Source of the DNA: Vanilla planifolia
Taxonomy: Eukaryota; Streptophyta; Magnoliopsida; Asparagales; Orchidaceae
Assembly (NCBI GenBank): GCA_023846275.1
Contig: JAIUJO010000089.1
Location: 1,132,501 to 1,196,500, forward strand
Length of the DNA stretch: 64,000 nucleotides
Direction: 5' to 3'
Part shown: piece after piece, positions 34,168 to 46,429 of the stretch
How the letters are laid out: the number at the start of each line of letters is the position of its first letter
Numbering within the stretch: position 1 is the stretch's first letter
Notes under the pieces: generated by a model
The model's database searches: none
What the model saw: only the letters and a program-made list of their open reading frames with translations
Told to the model about the DNA's origin: nothing
Position numbers and translations under genes: made by a program

Positions 34168-34778
34168 CTATTGTAAACAAACAAGTACTTATGAAATATC
34201 TTTTATGATTAAATTGTATAATGATAACTGAATTTTTGTGGAAAATAATAGTATTTTTTTAAATGAAATTTTACTTTTCTTGTTTTCAATTTATGGGTTC
34301 AAAATTATTCTGCACAGGTAATGTAAAAATTGTTATCTATGCAACGGTGATTTTTTGAATTAAACTTTAGTTTGAAAACTTAGATTTACTTTGCATTACT
34401 CTTGAGCACTTTTTAATGATGGGAATCTCACTTTATATTGTTCATTAGATATATTTCTAATATGAAAGTTTATTTATTCTTCATTTTGTGACACATTTAT
34501 TCTAGTTTAAATTGAATTATTTAGTCATTACCTAATAAAGTTTCGAGAAATATCATAATATTTATTTAGAATGTTTTTTGAGAAATGTAATGAAGAGGTT
34601 ATGTTGTCATTTTTTAAATACATCTATGACACTTGACCAATATCAATAAGAATGCAAATCTTAATTTGAATAATATTTAAATGCTTTTAAATAATATTCA
34701 AATGAAATAATTAAATTATTTTAAAACACAAATGCTTTTAAATAAGCACTTTCTTGTGCTCCACTTCTATTGAAAAGG
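34168..34778. repeat. Dispersed direct repeat, copy 2
   Basis: Longer partner of 30389-30909, beginning only 98 bases after the end of the solo LTR at 34069. The nature of the repeat is unknown. Confidence 0.8.
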
Positions 34779-36121
34779 TGCCATCGCCCTTCGATAGGCT
34801 TTAGATCATTAGTAGTTGGGTGCCAACAAGAGGAAGTGACTTAGAGGCCTCCTTAACTTGCTCAGATGGCTTCTTAATCCAAAGGGTTGCGCTTGTGTTG
34901 ATCTAACTGTTGAACCCTACCAATGGAGTTTAATGTGTTCGACTTGTCTTTGCATTTGTCTTCTAAATTTTTGATATCAAATTGCTAAAATGCACCAAGC
35001 TCAATAGATTATAGATTCTCAATCACTATCCATCCAGCTCAACTTACACTTGGGTTAGGCAATGTCAACCCACATTTTTTAAGTTATTAGGACAAGAAGG
35101 CATCTATGTAAAATACACATTATTGTAGTGTATCCCATGAGCTTTCAGTCAAACCTTAAGTTGAATAAGGTTGATCCCCCTTATGAAGAGATTGAATAGG
35201 AGATCTGCCTGCTCCTGAAGATGGCCCAAAAAAATTTGAAATAAAGTAATGCCTTAGGTGGCTAATGCCAAAGGATACACTTTGGTGGTTATGCTTTATA
35301 TGGATGATCCATTGACTGCAAAAATGGCAAAGTAATAGTCCAAATTAGTAAAAATGTTCATTTTGTGCACTCTTAACTATTGATTAAAAAAGTATGATTT
35401 TAAGAAATATTGTTCATTGATATAATAGACAACCTAATTTTATTAAAAAAATAACAACGTAAATTCAATCTAGTCTACCCAAACTCCCATGATTGTGTAG
35501 ACACAACTACCATGCAAAATGAGTAATGCACTCTCTTCACCACCACCCTTCCCAATCTCTTTAGACACAAAAAAAGAAAAAAGTAAAGCTCATTCTAACA
35601 AGTCTTCATGCTTAGATAAGGTTGCTTGACTTTACCAGCTTTAGTCAACAAAACAACCTCGTCCATTCTTCGCAGCTTGTCAAATCTTTTGGAAGCTAAG
35701 AAAGAGCCTTGTGTTAGAGTTTAGTCCAAGGCACCTACCATCAAGTTAGATCAATTAATAAGCTTTATCTAGCTATGAGGAAACTATTGAAGCCTATTAG
35801 CTCGTTGACCTAACAAAGAAGTTTTTTCTCAATCAGATTAGAGGAAACTTGTTGTAGACAATTTCTCTAAGTTTCTCAGGAATTCTCTTATTGAAGGTTC
35901 ATGCAAGCATAGCCCATGTTGACCTTTTAGCTATATATCCATTCTCTTGCACTACATTTTTGGCTAAGTAGAGTATGATGCCAAGCTTGCAAGTCTACAT
36001 TTTGCTTAGGATTGGGCAAGCATGTTGGTGCAAGTCGCTATTGCCTAGAGGATTCCTAATATGTGTTTTTCTAAATACCATAGAATATAAAGATTCAATT
36101 AAGCCTAAAATCACATTAAAC
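34779..36121. other. Unassigned spacer, less AT-rich
   Basis: Mixed-composition sequence between the dispersed repeat and the copia element. It reads like decayed coding or retroelement sequence, but I could find no frame with a recognisable motif. Confidence 0.45.
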
Positions 36122-36126
36122 AGCAC

Positions 36127-37986
36127 TAAAGTTTTTTGTGCTTAAGATAATCCCACAAGAGGGGGGGGGGGGGTAAATTGTGGTAAATAAAATTTTCTTT
36201 CGACTTTCAGTTTCAATTAAAACCTAAATCTTTTAAGCAAGAATAAGAAAAATAGTTCACAAAAGATTTTTAAGGTGCTTCGACTCAAAATCTAGCCTAC
36301 GACCACCTCCAACAAATGCTGGGAAAAAACTACTAAAATCAACAAATTACAAGCAAGGTTTTTCTTATGATTCACCTAAAACCTACTTGAGATTTTACCT
36401 ACGACTAATCCTGAACCTACTTTAGTTTTTCGGGCTCAACTCAAACCTTGGGCTTTTGCACAATTGTCGGGATGCCCTTATCCCAAGGGAAGAAATAAAA
36501 GAATTGGCAAAACTCAAGATAATTTTAAGAGAAATTGACGCACACACAATACCGAAAAGATGAAGGAATAGAAATTGAAAAATAGAGTAAGCAAAAACCT
36601 CCAATTTGGGGTTCCTTCTTGCAACTTTCACTTTTTGATTTGGAAGCACCGTATGCACATGGAATTGCTCGATATTGTGATTTGAAAGCTTTGAAATCTT
36701 AGCAATGGTATCCTCTAGGAGTTCTTCATCATTCCCTATTTATAGAGCTTAATTTGAGCTCTAAATCAACTCCTAATTGCTCTAAAATGAACTAGCTGTT
36801 TGGGTAACGGACACAAAGCAGTCACCGTTCAATTTAGAGCTTAAAGTGAACGTTTCTGATTGAATCATGAATTTACCATTCGAGATAAATCCTGACCATT
36901 GGATCTAGGAGGCCTTGATCTGGGCCATTGGATTGTGCATTGGTTGTCCTGCATATATTAAAATAATGTGTTCAGAAATAAACAAAAATAGAAATTTACT
37001 GTTATCATGCAGCAATTTACCTTCTTTAATCTAAGTCGTCCGATCACGCCTGCCCTTACGCCTTCTTTGACAATCGAATGGGAGTTTAGTCCCACAACGT
37101 CCAAATGTCCTTGCGATCGCTCTCTATAACACTGTTGGTTCATGAGGCTCTCGAACCGTTTAGGGTTGGTTCCCCTTTCCTCGACCAAGATTTCATCACT
37201 TGGTCCTGGTTGACTTGATTTCGCGCATGTGTTGGTTAGCTTTCTCTGCGAGCCGAGTTAGTACTTGTTTCCTACTTGTTCCGTTCAGTAGCTACAGGCT
37301 GATTTCCCAATTGTTCCGTTCAGCAGTGCTCTTCAAAAGGCCTTTGGGCTTCGCTCGCCCCTTTCAGATTTATCACATAGTTCTTACTTTATTTTATTTT
37401 TTAAATCCTTAAATCCTGGATGGACCAGCCGTCATGTTGGGTCGACCCGCCCAACGCTACAGTGAAAATTCCCGAGACTAAAGTGGTATTATAGTGTTTT
37501 GTGAGAATTTTTTGCACCAAAATTTTGAATATAAGTATACCAAAAAAATTTTATATTATGGTAGTATTACAAGTGTCCTAAGTGACCATGAAAAGAAATT
37601 CATGAAAAAAAATTCCCAAATAATTTTAAAAAATCAAATACCGATGTCTATACTTTTCATCAATAATGCTTGCCCCAAAAATCAAAATTGAAAAATTATT
37701 AAACTTATAACATTTTCAAATATTAATACTACTAGTGTGTCACATCATCTCAATATTTGAACATATCAAATTCATGAAAAATGAAGAGATATTCAAGTAT
37801 AAAGATTTTTGTGAATGCCTTCCATTTCCTTAAAGCTTGCCATCACTCCAAGAGTCTTGAAGACTACTATTTTAGAAATTTTAAAGTTTATGGCTTAACT
37901 TAATTTAATATTAATAAGTTCACTTAATGCAAGCCCAATGATATATAAAAAATTATTCTTGACTCATCAAACACAAGAGTGTAACA
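36127..37986 (-). repeat. 3' LTR of the copia element
   Basis: On the minus strand it starts TGTTACACTC at 37986 and ends near 36127, where the expected CA has become TA. It contains a 13-G run (36161-36173) where the other LTR has four G. The minus strand has a good TATA box (CTATAAATAGGG, 36735-36746). It lacks 64 bp present in the 5' LTR, with TACTGT at 36997-37002 marking the join. Confidence 0.9.
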
Positions 37987-37987
37987 A

Positions 37988-37999
37988 TCTCCCCCTTTT
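37988..37999 (-). other. Polypurine tract of the copia element
   Basis: The minus strand reads AAAAGGGGGAGA, two bases before the 3' LTR start. It is the plus-strand DNA priming site of the retrotransposon. Confidence 0.85.
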
Positions 38000-38194
38000 G
38001 GTGACGACAAGATATGAATGCTTTTTTATAAATACAAAGATGTGACAAATAAAATAGAAATCAATTTGTATAGAGAAAATTAAAAATTAACATACTCCCC
38101 CTATCTTGATGCTCTCCCTAACTCCTAACTATTAACCCCCTCTGACACTGTCAAAAGGGAGTGAACCCTAAAAAATGACTAAAATTGTTAATTA

Positions 38195-38830
38195 TTCCCT
38201 TAATGTTTGAAATTTCTCCAATGGTAAGGGTTTGGTAAAAAAATTAATCAATTTAAGCTTAGTGGGAGCATACTCTAATTCTACTAATCCTTTAGCCACT
38301 AGGTATCTAATAAAATGATATCTAACATCTATGTGCTTAATCCTAGAATGATGAACTTGACCTTTGGCTAATGCTAATGTACTAGTGTTATCAATTCTAA
38401 ATGGTATATGTGTGACTTCTAAACCATAGTCTTGAAGTTGTTGTCTTATAATCTTAAGAAAATAAAATTTAGCTCATCCGTCATGCTCATTTCAAATTCC
38501 TTAGTCATAAGATCTTCAAATTCTCTACATATTTCTTCTTTTGTACTTCCAAAACATAATTCTAAACAATTAGCAAATAATCTCTTAATGATCAAATCCT
38601 TTGGACGTGAGGTTACAAATTTCCATCCTCTAGGTAAATTGATTTCTTTTATTTTTTTACTTCTATATTTTCTAATTTTCTTTCGTACTTATTCAAATCT
38701 ATGTTTTTGATACTTTTATTTCATCTTCTAAATGCTTCTCACTAATTAGTTGGATAGACTCATCAAACATAATATATATTGTTTCCTCTACCCTATGAAA
38801 TTCTAGATTAAAGACTCTATATGTTTTTTA
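38195..38830 (-). pseudogene. pol: Fused scraps of copia integrase/RT and RNase H
   Basis: Read on the minus strand, from 38830 down. VFNLEFHRVEETIYIMFDES is the end of the integrase-RT linker. LPRGWKFVTSRPKDLIIKR is the entry to RT. FGSTKEEICREFEDL followed by FEMSMTDELNF comes from just after the RT catalytic motif, which itself is missing. A direct jump near 38455-38465 leads into RNase H (RQQLQDYGLEVTHIPFRIDN, VHHSRIKHIDVRYHFIRYL, FFTKPLPLEKFQ). At least two internal deletions have therefore removed the RT core and the region between RT and RNase H. Stops and one frame change show further decay. Confidence 0.85.
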
Positions 38831-38941
38831 GTAGATGAATACCCAAGATGTGGATTTTGATTTTTCTTTTTATTTTCACTATATAAGGTGTAAAATCTAA
38901 ATTAGAAGCATACCACTTGAAGTTTTCTAAATGTCTTAGAC

Positions 38942-40718
38942 CTATCGTAGAATGTCTCCAAATATTTTGGAGACCTTCTCTTCTAGTCTTCTAAGTTCTA
39001 CTCTTAGGAACCCAAGTAAGCAAGGGTTGAGCACTAAATGGAGCTTGCATTTCTTATTCTTAACAATCCATCTAAAATTTTGTTTGTTTGCAAACATATT
39101 TCTTCTAAAAAAGAAATTTTTTATAGTATGTTCAAGTTTACAACAATAAAAACAAACAATATTTGATGGCCTAGGCATGCTTATGTATTTGGGTTTCTCA
39201 AAATTGAAGACATGTGAAGAAGAATAAGCATGTGAAGTATAAGAAGTATGTGAAGTTTTTCTTGCTCTAACATGCTCAAAAATTGTATTTTTTTCTTTCA
39301 AAAGTAAAATATCATGCTTTAAAGAAGTATTCTGAATGAAAAGGGAAGTATTTTCATCATATATATGTTGACTTTTTATTCTTTTCTTTTCATCTTGTTT
39401 AATAACAAAATCAAGTAATTCAACTTTTTCTTTGTAAGCCTTTTTCAATTTTTTATAAGCACTCATTAAAGAAGTCAATGCATTCATAATTTCAACATAA
39501 TTACTTTCTAAAATATCTCTTGTCCCAATTCTTACCTCATTTTCTTCTTCTTCTTCACTTGAAGATATTGAAGATGCCTCATTTGCCATAAAACAAATCA
39601 TCCCTTCTTCTCCTCTTCTTGAGATTGAAAGATCTGAATCTTTGAAAGCACTCCATGTAGCTTGGAAAGCTTTCTTTTTCTTAAAGTTCTTCTTCTTTTC
39701 ATCTTTCATATGCCTGTCCTCGAGTTTTGGACATTCTGATTTAATATGACTAGCTTGACCACACTTGAAACAAGTTGGTGGCCTCTTCTTCTCCTTATTG
39801 CTCATCTTCTTCCATTTCCTATTAAGAAAACTTTTTGCTAACCATTAATATGAAAGCTTACCTCATCCTCCAAATCCATGAAAAAGGTAGAAGTGGAATC
39901 TGAATAACATTTGGTGGCATTGAAGGCCATGGGTTCTTCCTTCTTCCTTTCATGCTTTAACTTGCCTGTAGAAGCCTCTTTCGTATGTCTCCTTTACATC
40001 TCTATTTCGACAGTGAGAAGTTCCCCAAGGACTTCATCCAATGAAAGTTTGTTGATATCTTTAGCCACTTTAATAGTCGTTGTAAGGGGATCATGTTCCT
40101 TCGGAAGGATTCTCAAAATTTTCCTTACAAGGTCATCATTTGACAATGCCTTCCCAAGGTTTGCCAAGCCATTTGTAATGTTATTAAATCTCAAAAAAAT
40201 ATTTTTAATACTTTCATCAAGATTCATTCTTAAAAGTTCATAATCATGGGTGAGGATGCTGATCTTTGTCTCTTTCACTTGTGAGGTGCCCTCAGAAGTT
40301 ACTTCGAGTTTTTTCCACACCTCAAATGCCGTATGCAAATTCATAAATTATGTAAATTCGTTAGGAGAAATTCTATAATGAAGATAATTAAAGGCTCTAG
40401 CATTCAATTGAGCCCATTTGTTGCGCTTAACATTAAGCTCACTAAAGGGCTTAAGTTCATTAGTAGAAGAATTTCTAAAAAGTTCACAATGCTTAGTCAT
40501 AACTTCCCATAATTCTAAATCGATAGATTGAATAAAAATTCTAAAACGGTTTTTCCAATATAAGTAGAATTCTCCTTTAACCAAGGGAGGCCGAATTGAA
40601 GAAAAACCTTCATACAAAGTTGCACTAATATCAACCAAAGAGGAAGGCATAAAACAAAAAACCTCAAAACCACAATGAATATAAGAAAGTCTTCTCTTAG
40701 CACAAGCAGATCTCCCAC
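38942..40718 (-). pseudogene. gag: Copia gag remnant with zinc knuckle
   Basis: Minus strand, broken into three overlapping or abutting open pieces. The N-terminal part (about 40348-40718) has FYLYWKNRFRIFIQSIDLEL and AQLNARAFNYL. The middle (39994-40344) has EVWKKLEVTSEGTSQVKETK, LTHDYELLRM and LRILPKEHDPLTT, the capsid-like UBN2 domain of copia Gag. The C-terminal part (38942-39805) begins near the CCHC zinc knuckle CFKCGQASHIKSEC, which binds RNA. It then has an acidic serine run and a second, degenerate knuckle CFYCCKLEHTIKNF with the last cysteine lost. Frameshifts and stops separate the pieces. The frame ends near 38942 where protease should begin. Confidence 0.88.
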
Positions 40719-40744
40719 GTGATGTTCCTTAAGTAATTTGGGAT

Positions 40745-40761
40745 TCTGCTCTCTGATACCA
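40745..40761 (-). other. Primer-binding site of the copia element
   Basis: The minus strand reads TGGTATCAGAGAGCAGA, starting two bases inside the LTR edge at 40764. TGGTATCAGAG is the plant copia PBS for initiator Met tRNA. Confidence 0.85.
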
Positions 40762-40763
40762 AC

Positions 40764-42677
40764 TGAAGTTCTTTGTGCTTAAGGTAATCCCACAAGAGGG
40801 GGTGAATTTTGGTAAATAAAATTTTCTTTTGATTTTTTGTTTCAATTAAAACTTAAATCATTTAAGCAAGAATATGAAAAATAGTACACAAAAGATTTTT
40901 AATGTGCTTCAACTCAAAATCAAGCCTACATCCACCACTAATTGGTGTCGGGAAAAACCACTAAAATCACCAAATTACAAGGGAGGTTTTTCATACGGTT
41001 TTCCTCAAACCTATTTGGGATTTTACATACGAGTAATCCGGAACTTACTTGAGCTTTTTCGAGCTCAACTAAAACCCCGGTCTTTTGTATAATTGCCAGG
41101 ATGCCCTTACCCCAAAGAAAGAAATACAAAAAAAATTGGCAAAACTTAAGACAATTTTAAGAGAAATATAAGGCACACATAATACAAAAAAGAGGGAGAA
41201 ATGGAGATTAAAAAATAGTTGAAGCAGAAACCTCCAATTTTGGGTTCCTTCTTGCTGCTTTCACTTTGTGACTTTAGAAGCACTGTATGCATTTGGAATT
41301 TTTTGATATTGTGATTTGAAAGCTTTGAAATCTTAGCAATCATAACCTCTAAGATTTCTTCATCATTCCCTAATTATAGAGCTTAATTTGAGCTGTAAAT
41401 CCACTCCCAACGGCTCTAAAATGAACCAGCAGTTGGGGTAACAGACAAAAAGAACTCACCGTTCGATTTGGAGCTTGAAATGGACATTTCTGATTGAATC
41501 TCGAATTTATCGTTCAAGATCAATCCTGGCCATTGGATCTAGGAGGCCTTGATATGGGCCATTTGATCACGTGTTGGTTGTTCTGCATGTATTAAAATAA
41601 TGGGTCCAAAAATCAACTAAAATAGAAACTTACTGTAGTGGCTCCGCATCCTCTTGAAGATTTGGCTCGGGTCGAATCTCCTGCTTAGCGGTTTTACTGT
41701 TATCATGCAGCAATTTACCTGGCTTAATCTAAGATGTTCGATCGTGCCTGCCTTTCCACCTTTTTGACAATCGAATGGGAGTTTAGTCCCACATCGTCCA
41801 AATGTCTTTGTGATTGCTCTCTATAACACTTTCGGTTCATGTGCCTCTCGAGCCGTTTGGGGTTGGCTCCCCCTTCCTTGACCAAGATTACATCACTTGG
41901 TCCTGGTTCACTTTATTTCATGCATGTTCAGCTCAGCTTTCTCTGTGGGCTGAGTTAGCACTTGTTTCACTCTTATTCCGTTTAGCAGCTGTGGTCTGAT
42001 TTCTCACTTGTTCCGTTCAGTAGTGCTCTTCCTATGGCCTTTGGGCTTCGCTCGCCCATTTCGGGTCTATCACACAATTCTTATTTTATTTTTATTTTTA
42101 AATCCTTCAAGCTTGAATGGACCAGCCGTCGGGTCCGCTCGACCCGCCCAACGCTGCAATGAAAGTTCCCTAGACTAAAGTGGTTTTATAGTGTTTTGTG
42201 AGAATTTTTGTGCCAAAAGTTTGAATATAAGTATGCCAAAATAATTTTATATTATGATAGTATTACAAGTGTCTTAAATGACCATGAAAAGAAATTCATG
42301 AAAAATAATTCCTAAATAATTTTAAAAAATCAAATATCTATACTTTTAATCAATAATGCTTGGCCCAAAAATCAAAATTCAATAATTATTAAACTATAAC
42401 ATTTTCAAATATTAACACTACTAGTGTGCCACGTCATCTCAAAATTTGGACATATCAAATTCCAGAAAAATGAAGACATATTCAAGGATAAAGATTTTGG
42501 TGCATGCCTTCTAATTTCCTTAAAGCTTGCCATCACTCTAAGAATCTTGAAGACCACTATTTTAGATGTTTTAAAGTTCATGGCTTGAATTAATTTAATC
42601 TTAATAATTTCACTTAAAGCAAGCCCAAATGATATATAAACATTTATGCTTGAGTCATCAAACACAAGAGTGTCATA
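40764..42677 (-). repeat. 5' LTR of the copia element
   Basis: At its inner edge the minus strand reads GAACTTCA, then two bases, then the primer-binding site. At its outer edge the expected TGTTACAC has become TATGACAC. The TATA box equivalent has changed to TATAATTA (near 41374), which probably weakens transcription of the element. It carries the 64 bp missing from the other LTR, flanked by TACTGT at 41631 and 41695. Confidence 0.9.
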
Positions 42678-42682
42678 AGCAC

Positions 42683-45600
42683 ACTAACAATTAAAGAGAA
42701 CATCATGAGTGAAAGTACAATAAGTTGATTCAAAGGAAATTAAAGAATAGGACTACCACTAATTTAAAAACCTTTTCAATTCATTCATTCATTCACACAA
42801 ATTGGAGAATTTTATTTCACACAACTTATGTATATGGAAAAATAATAAACTGTTAAAAATTCTATAAGATGTATAGAATGGAAATAATGAAAAAGATCAT
42901 ACGTCAGTGAACAAGGAGATAAACACAAGTGATCTCAAAGAAAAGTATCATACAACAGTAAACTTCTGGCTGAACATGAGTGGTTAAGTGAGATTAGCAT
43001 CACATAAAAAGCTTCATAAAGTTCAGTAATTATCAAACATTCAAACTTATATAGGGTCGATCCCTAAACATTGTGTTGAAGATCTGAAATAAGAAAATTC
43101 ATGGGAAAATCTAATGGTCGGAAGGCCTTGACGACAAAAAGAGGTTTCTAGCATCAAGAGTTACAAAACGAAGAAGTGGCAGGTGATGTTTGTAGTTGTC
43201 AGGATGAGTAGTGTGGGTGAAGGTAGAATAAGTGAAGACCAAAGGCATTAGAATTAGAGGGAAAAATCGATGAGGGCCAATCGTGGTTAGGCAATCAGAA
43301 AATAGGAGGTAGTTGGTAGTTGATTTGGACAACTTTGGGAAAGGTTGTCGATGACACCAAGTGAACTGAGGGTAGTGAGGTGGTAGGGTATATAAGAAAG
43401 TTAGCCAGCAAAGTAGTTGGTATAAGTGAGAAATTGGATTAAGAGTCGGTAATTTAGGGTTTAGAAGTGAGGGGTGGCCAAATTTAAATTGGAAACTATT
43501 AAACAAAAATCATAAGGATTAATAGATTGGAGAAAAGTCAAAAAAATAGAAAAAGATTATCAAAGGATGGACAACAATGAAATTTGATAATAACAAAAAC
43601 TCTCCATTTGAGTCATAATTTTCACCCTCTCAAGAGCTAATTCAAAGTTCACCAAGTTAAATTTAATTCATCAATAGGTTTGTATCAAATGACTAATTCT
43701 AAAGCTAATTATATTATTCAAATTTGGCTAAACATAAGAACCTAAGCCTCATTACATTTTGAGTTTAAATATAAGTCATGTAATGATTTTCATTACATAG
43801 GACTAAAAGATAAAATCTTGAAAGAAGAATGATAAGGGGATCTTGCGATAAAAATTTCACCAACAAACCTAATATTTATTCAAAACAATGTTGTATCATG
43901 ATACATTTTTGTTATCCCAAGATGCATCATATACTTTGATCCATGTGTTTCTCATAATAAATAGTTTTACCTCTTTTTTATTTGTTCTATACCACTTTCA
44001 TCATTCAAAAAAAAATATGATCCATGTACTTCCCAAAGTTGAGATGCCTACTTTAGTGTCATCAATATGTTCAAACTATTTCTTGTCTTAAATCCAATAC
44101 ATGATTTAGTTTCAAATTCTAATTAAAATAAATAAAATACTTTATTCTATATTAATATTCAAGTTCATAAAGTAATAAGTGGAGCAGAAATAAAATAAGA
44201 AGTACAAAAATAGGACTCATTGTGATGACCCTTTTTCTTTCACTCAACCTTTTTCGGATTTTTGTAATATTAATTTTCTTTACTTACTTCTTTTACTCAT
44301 TTTGAAACCATGAAAGATTTTCACTATTTTTAAGTCTTAAAAAATCAAGTAACAAAAAAAATTCAAACAATTTAAAGGAATCATTTTAAATGAAGTGCAA
44401 AAGTGAATAAAACCAACAATCCATGCAATTCTAGAAATTACAAGTTTTCACACTTTCTTTTAAAATCACAAATTTAATCCATCACTACTTAATGAGATTA
44501 TAATGCATGTCATTTTGATCAAATAATCCAAATAAACCCATAACAACACTTCTATGACAATGTAATACCTTTCAAATCATTACATTCTACATCTCACTTT
44601 CTCTCGATATTCCCATGGTGTTTCACATTTTGATCTAAACATATTCAGACAAAAATAGATTGAGCCAACTGTCACTCGCTTAGTGCCAATATATGCACAT
44701 ATACGTAAAATAAGTAATATTTGGGTAGCAAATTGCAAGGTCAATTGTAAACAATATAATATATTAAAAGAGCATGTGAGCACAAGTTTGAGCTACAAAA
44801 ATAAAATCAATTACGAAACAAAAAAGTTTAGCACCTTTAGCTTTTTTGTCTTTTGTTATCTTTATGCATTAGCTTGTTACTTTTAATTGTTGCCATCTTT
44901 TACATCAATTTAAGGTTTGGCTTAAAAATAGGCCAATTTATAAACAAATTAGGCATATTTAGAAACGCATCATTCAAAATATAATTAAATCAAATGAAGG
45001 CTCTTTTGGCTCATTTCTAGAACTATCATTCTAAAGTCGTTGTCACTAGTTTGGAAAACAATTAGCTTTTTCATTTTTTTTTAACACTATTCTTTCTTTA
45101 CCAAAATTTATTTTTTTTTCTTTTTCACATTTAATTTTTAATTTTTATTTTGTGTCTATTATCACAATAATATTTTTCTTATCGTTTCCCGTAAAACTTG
45201 TCACATAATATGTAAATAAATAAAGCAATACAATATTTCATACTCAAGTAACATATGAAAATAAACTTGTTGTGAAAAAATTTCTTTTTATAAAGAATCA
45301 ATCATCCACAACAATTTCCTTTTAAACTATCTCTTAAGGGTTTTACACTGCATACAAGCCTCAACATAATTTTAAGATTGTTCATTCTATTTCTCAATTA
45401 TTCTATTTATTCAATTAAGGTATCAATTTCATTTATATTTAAATAATAAGGAATCCATAAGCACATTGACAAATAAACAAATAAATGAACAAAATATCAA
45501 ACTCAAGTTGAACGATTAAATTCTTTTTTCACTATAAAGTTATTACTTTTGATCAACAATGCAACCAATAAGCTTATCTACACAACAATCTCAATTTACC

Positions 45601-46429
45601 ATTTCATATCATCATTTAAGGGAACTCTTGTGTTCTGACATATATCAAACAAATTCACTTAAATGTAAGCAATTTATACAAGCATCATCAACAAGGTATT
45701 TCTCAAATTAATAAAACATATAGTCTATAATGCACATTACATCAAAATATACACACATAGTGTGAGATTTTTTACCTCTTAATTTCTACGTAATATTATC
45801 GCCAAGAATCAAAATTTAGCACAAGTTCACTTTCATCTCTTAGGTGCTACAATAGCTGTGACTGGATCCTTTGGTTCTTGGTAGTGCTTTCTTTCATTTT
45901 TTTCTTCAGTCTAATGCACTTGGTTGAGCTAATCTCTTTGATTTCTCTTAGAAATTTTTGTCCAAGCTTGACCTCACATTTTTATTATACATAGCCAATG
46001 TTCCTTTACATTCTCATATGTTCCACTTCCTCCAACAGCTATGTTCTTTCATTTAAATGTATTCTCACCTCCATGCCTTCATAACTCTAATGGTTTCTCA
46101 TCAATTATCCTCTCTCCATGATCATTTATTTAGTCGTTTGCTATTTTAGGATTAATATGCTTTCAGTTATGTGGTGTCATACTATTCAATGCTTTCATTT
46201 CTTATCATACAAATTATGATATTCAACTTTGTCTATTATCAATTCTACTAATTAATCTTATACAATTTCATAATCATACTTGCATGCTACCTTTTAATGC
46301 ACATCTTTTTATGTCATAATCAGTGATATTCACATTCAACTTTACTGTTAACTTGATCATACTTATATGATTATACTCATCTTATTTTATGATTTTTTTT
46401 AATTTTGTCATTCATTACTCATCTCTTAC
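42683..46429. other. AT-rich intergenic DNA with one purine-rich patch
   Basis: Mostly AT-rich and unassigned. Between 43090 and 43500 the plus strand is purine-rich, which leaves a 131-codon open frame on the minus strand (43111-43506). Its product is rich in leucine, proline, serine and threonine without a family motif, so I treat it as a composition effect. Near 44224 TGATGACCCTTTTTCTTTCA could be part of an old LTR, but no partner was found. Confidence 0.5.

Larger units (their letters stand above)
36127..42677 (-). mobile_element. Copia LTR retrotransposon, complete ends, internally deleted
   Basis: A 6.55 kb minus-strand element bounded by a perfect 5-bp target duplication AGCAC (36122-36126 and 42678-42682). 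Parts on the plus-strand map: 3' LTR 36127-37986, polypurine tract 37988-37999, interior 37987-40763, primer-binding site at 40761, and 5' LTR 40764-42677. The interior is ~2.8 kb where an autonomous copia needs over 4 kb. It holds gag, then scraps of the integrase/RT linker, RT and RNase H. Protease, the integrase core and the RT catalytic block are missing. The two LTRs differ at many positions and by a 64-bp gap, so the insertion is not recent. It could only have moved with enzymes supplied from elsewhere. Confidence 0.92.

Noticed and set aside
43111-43506. 131-codon minus-strand open frame
   Set aside because: Same cause: purine-rich plus strand and a low-complexity product rich in Leu, Pro, Ser and Thr with no motif.
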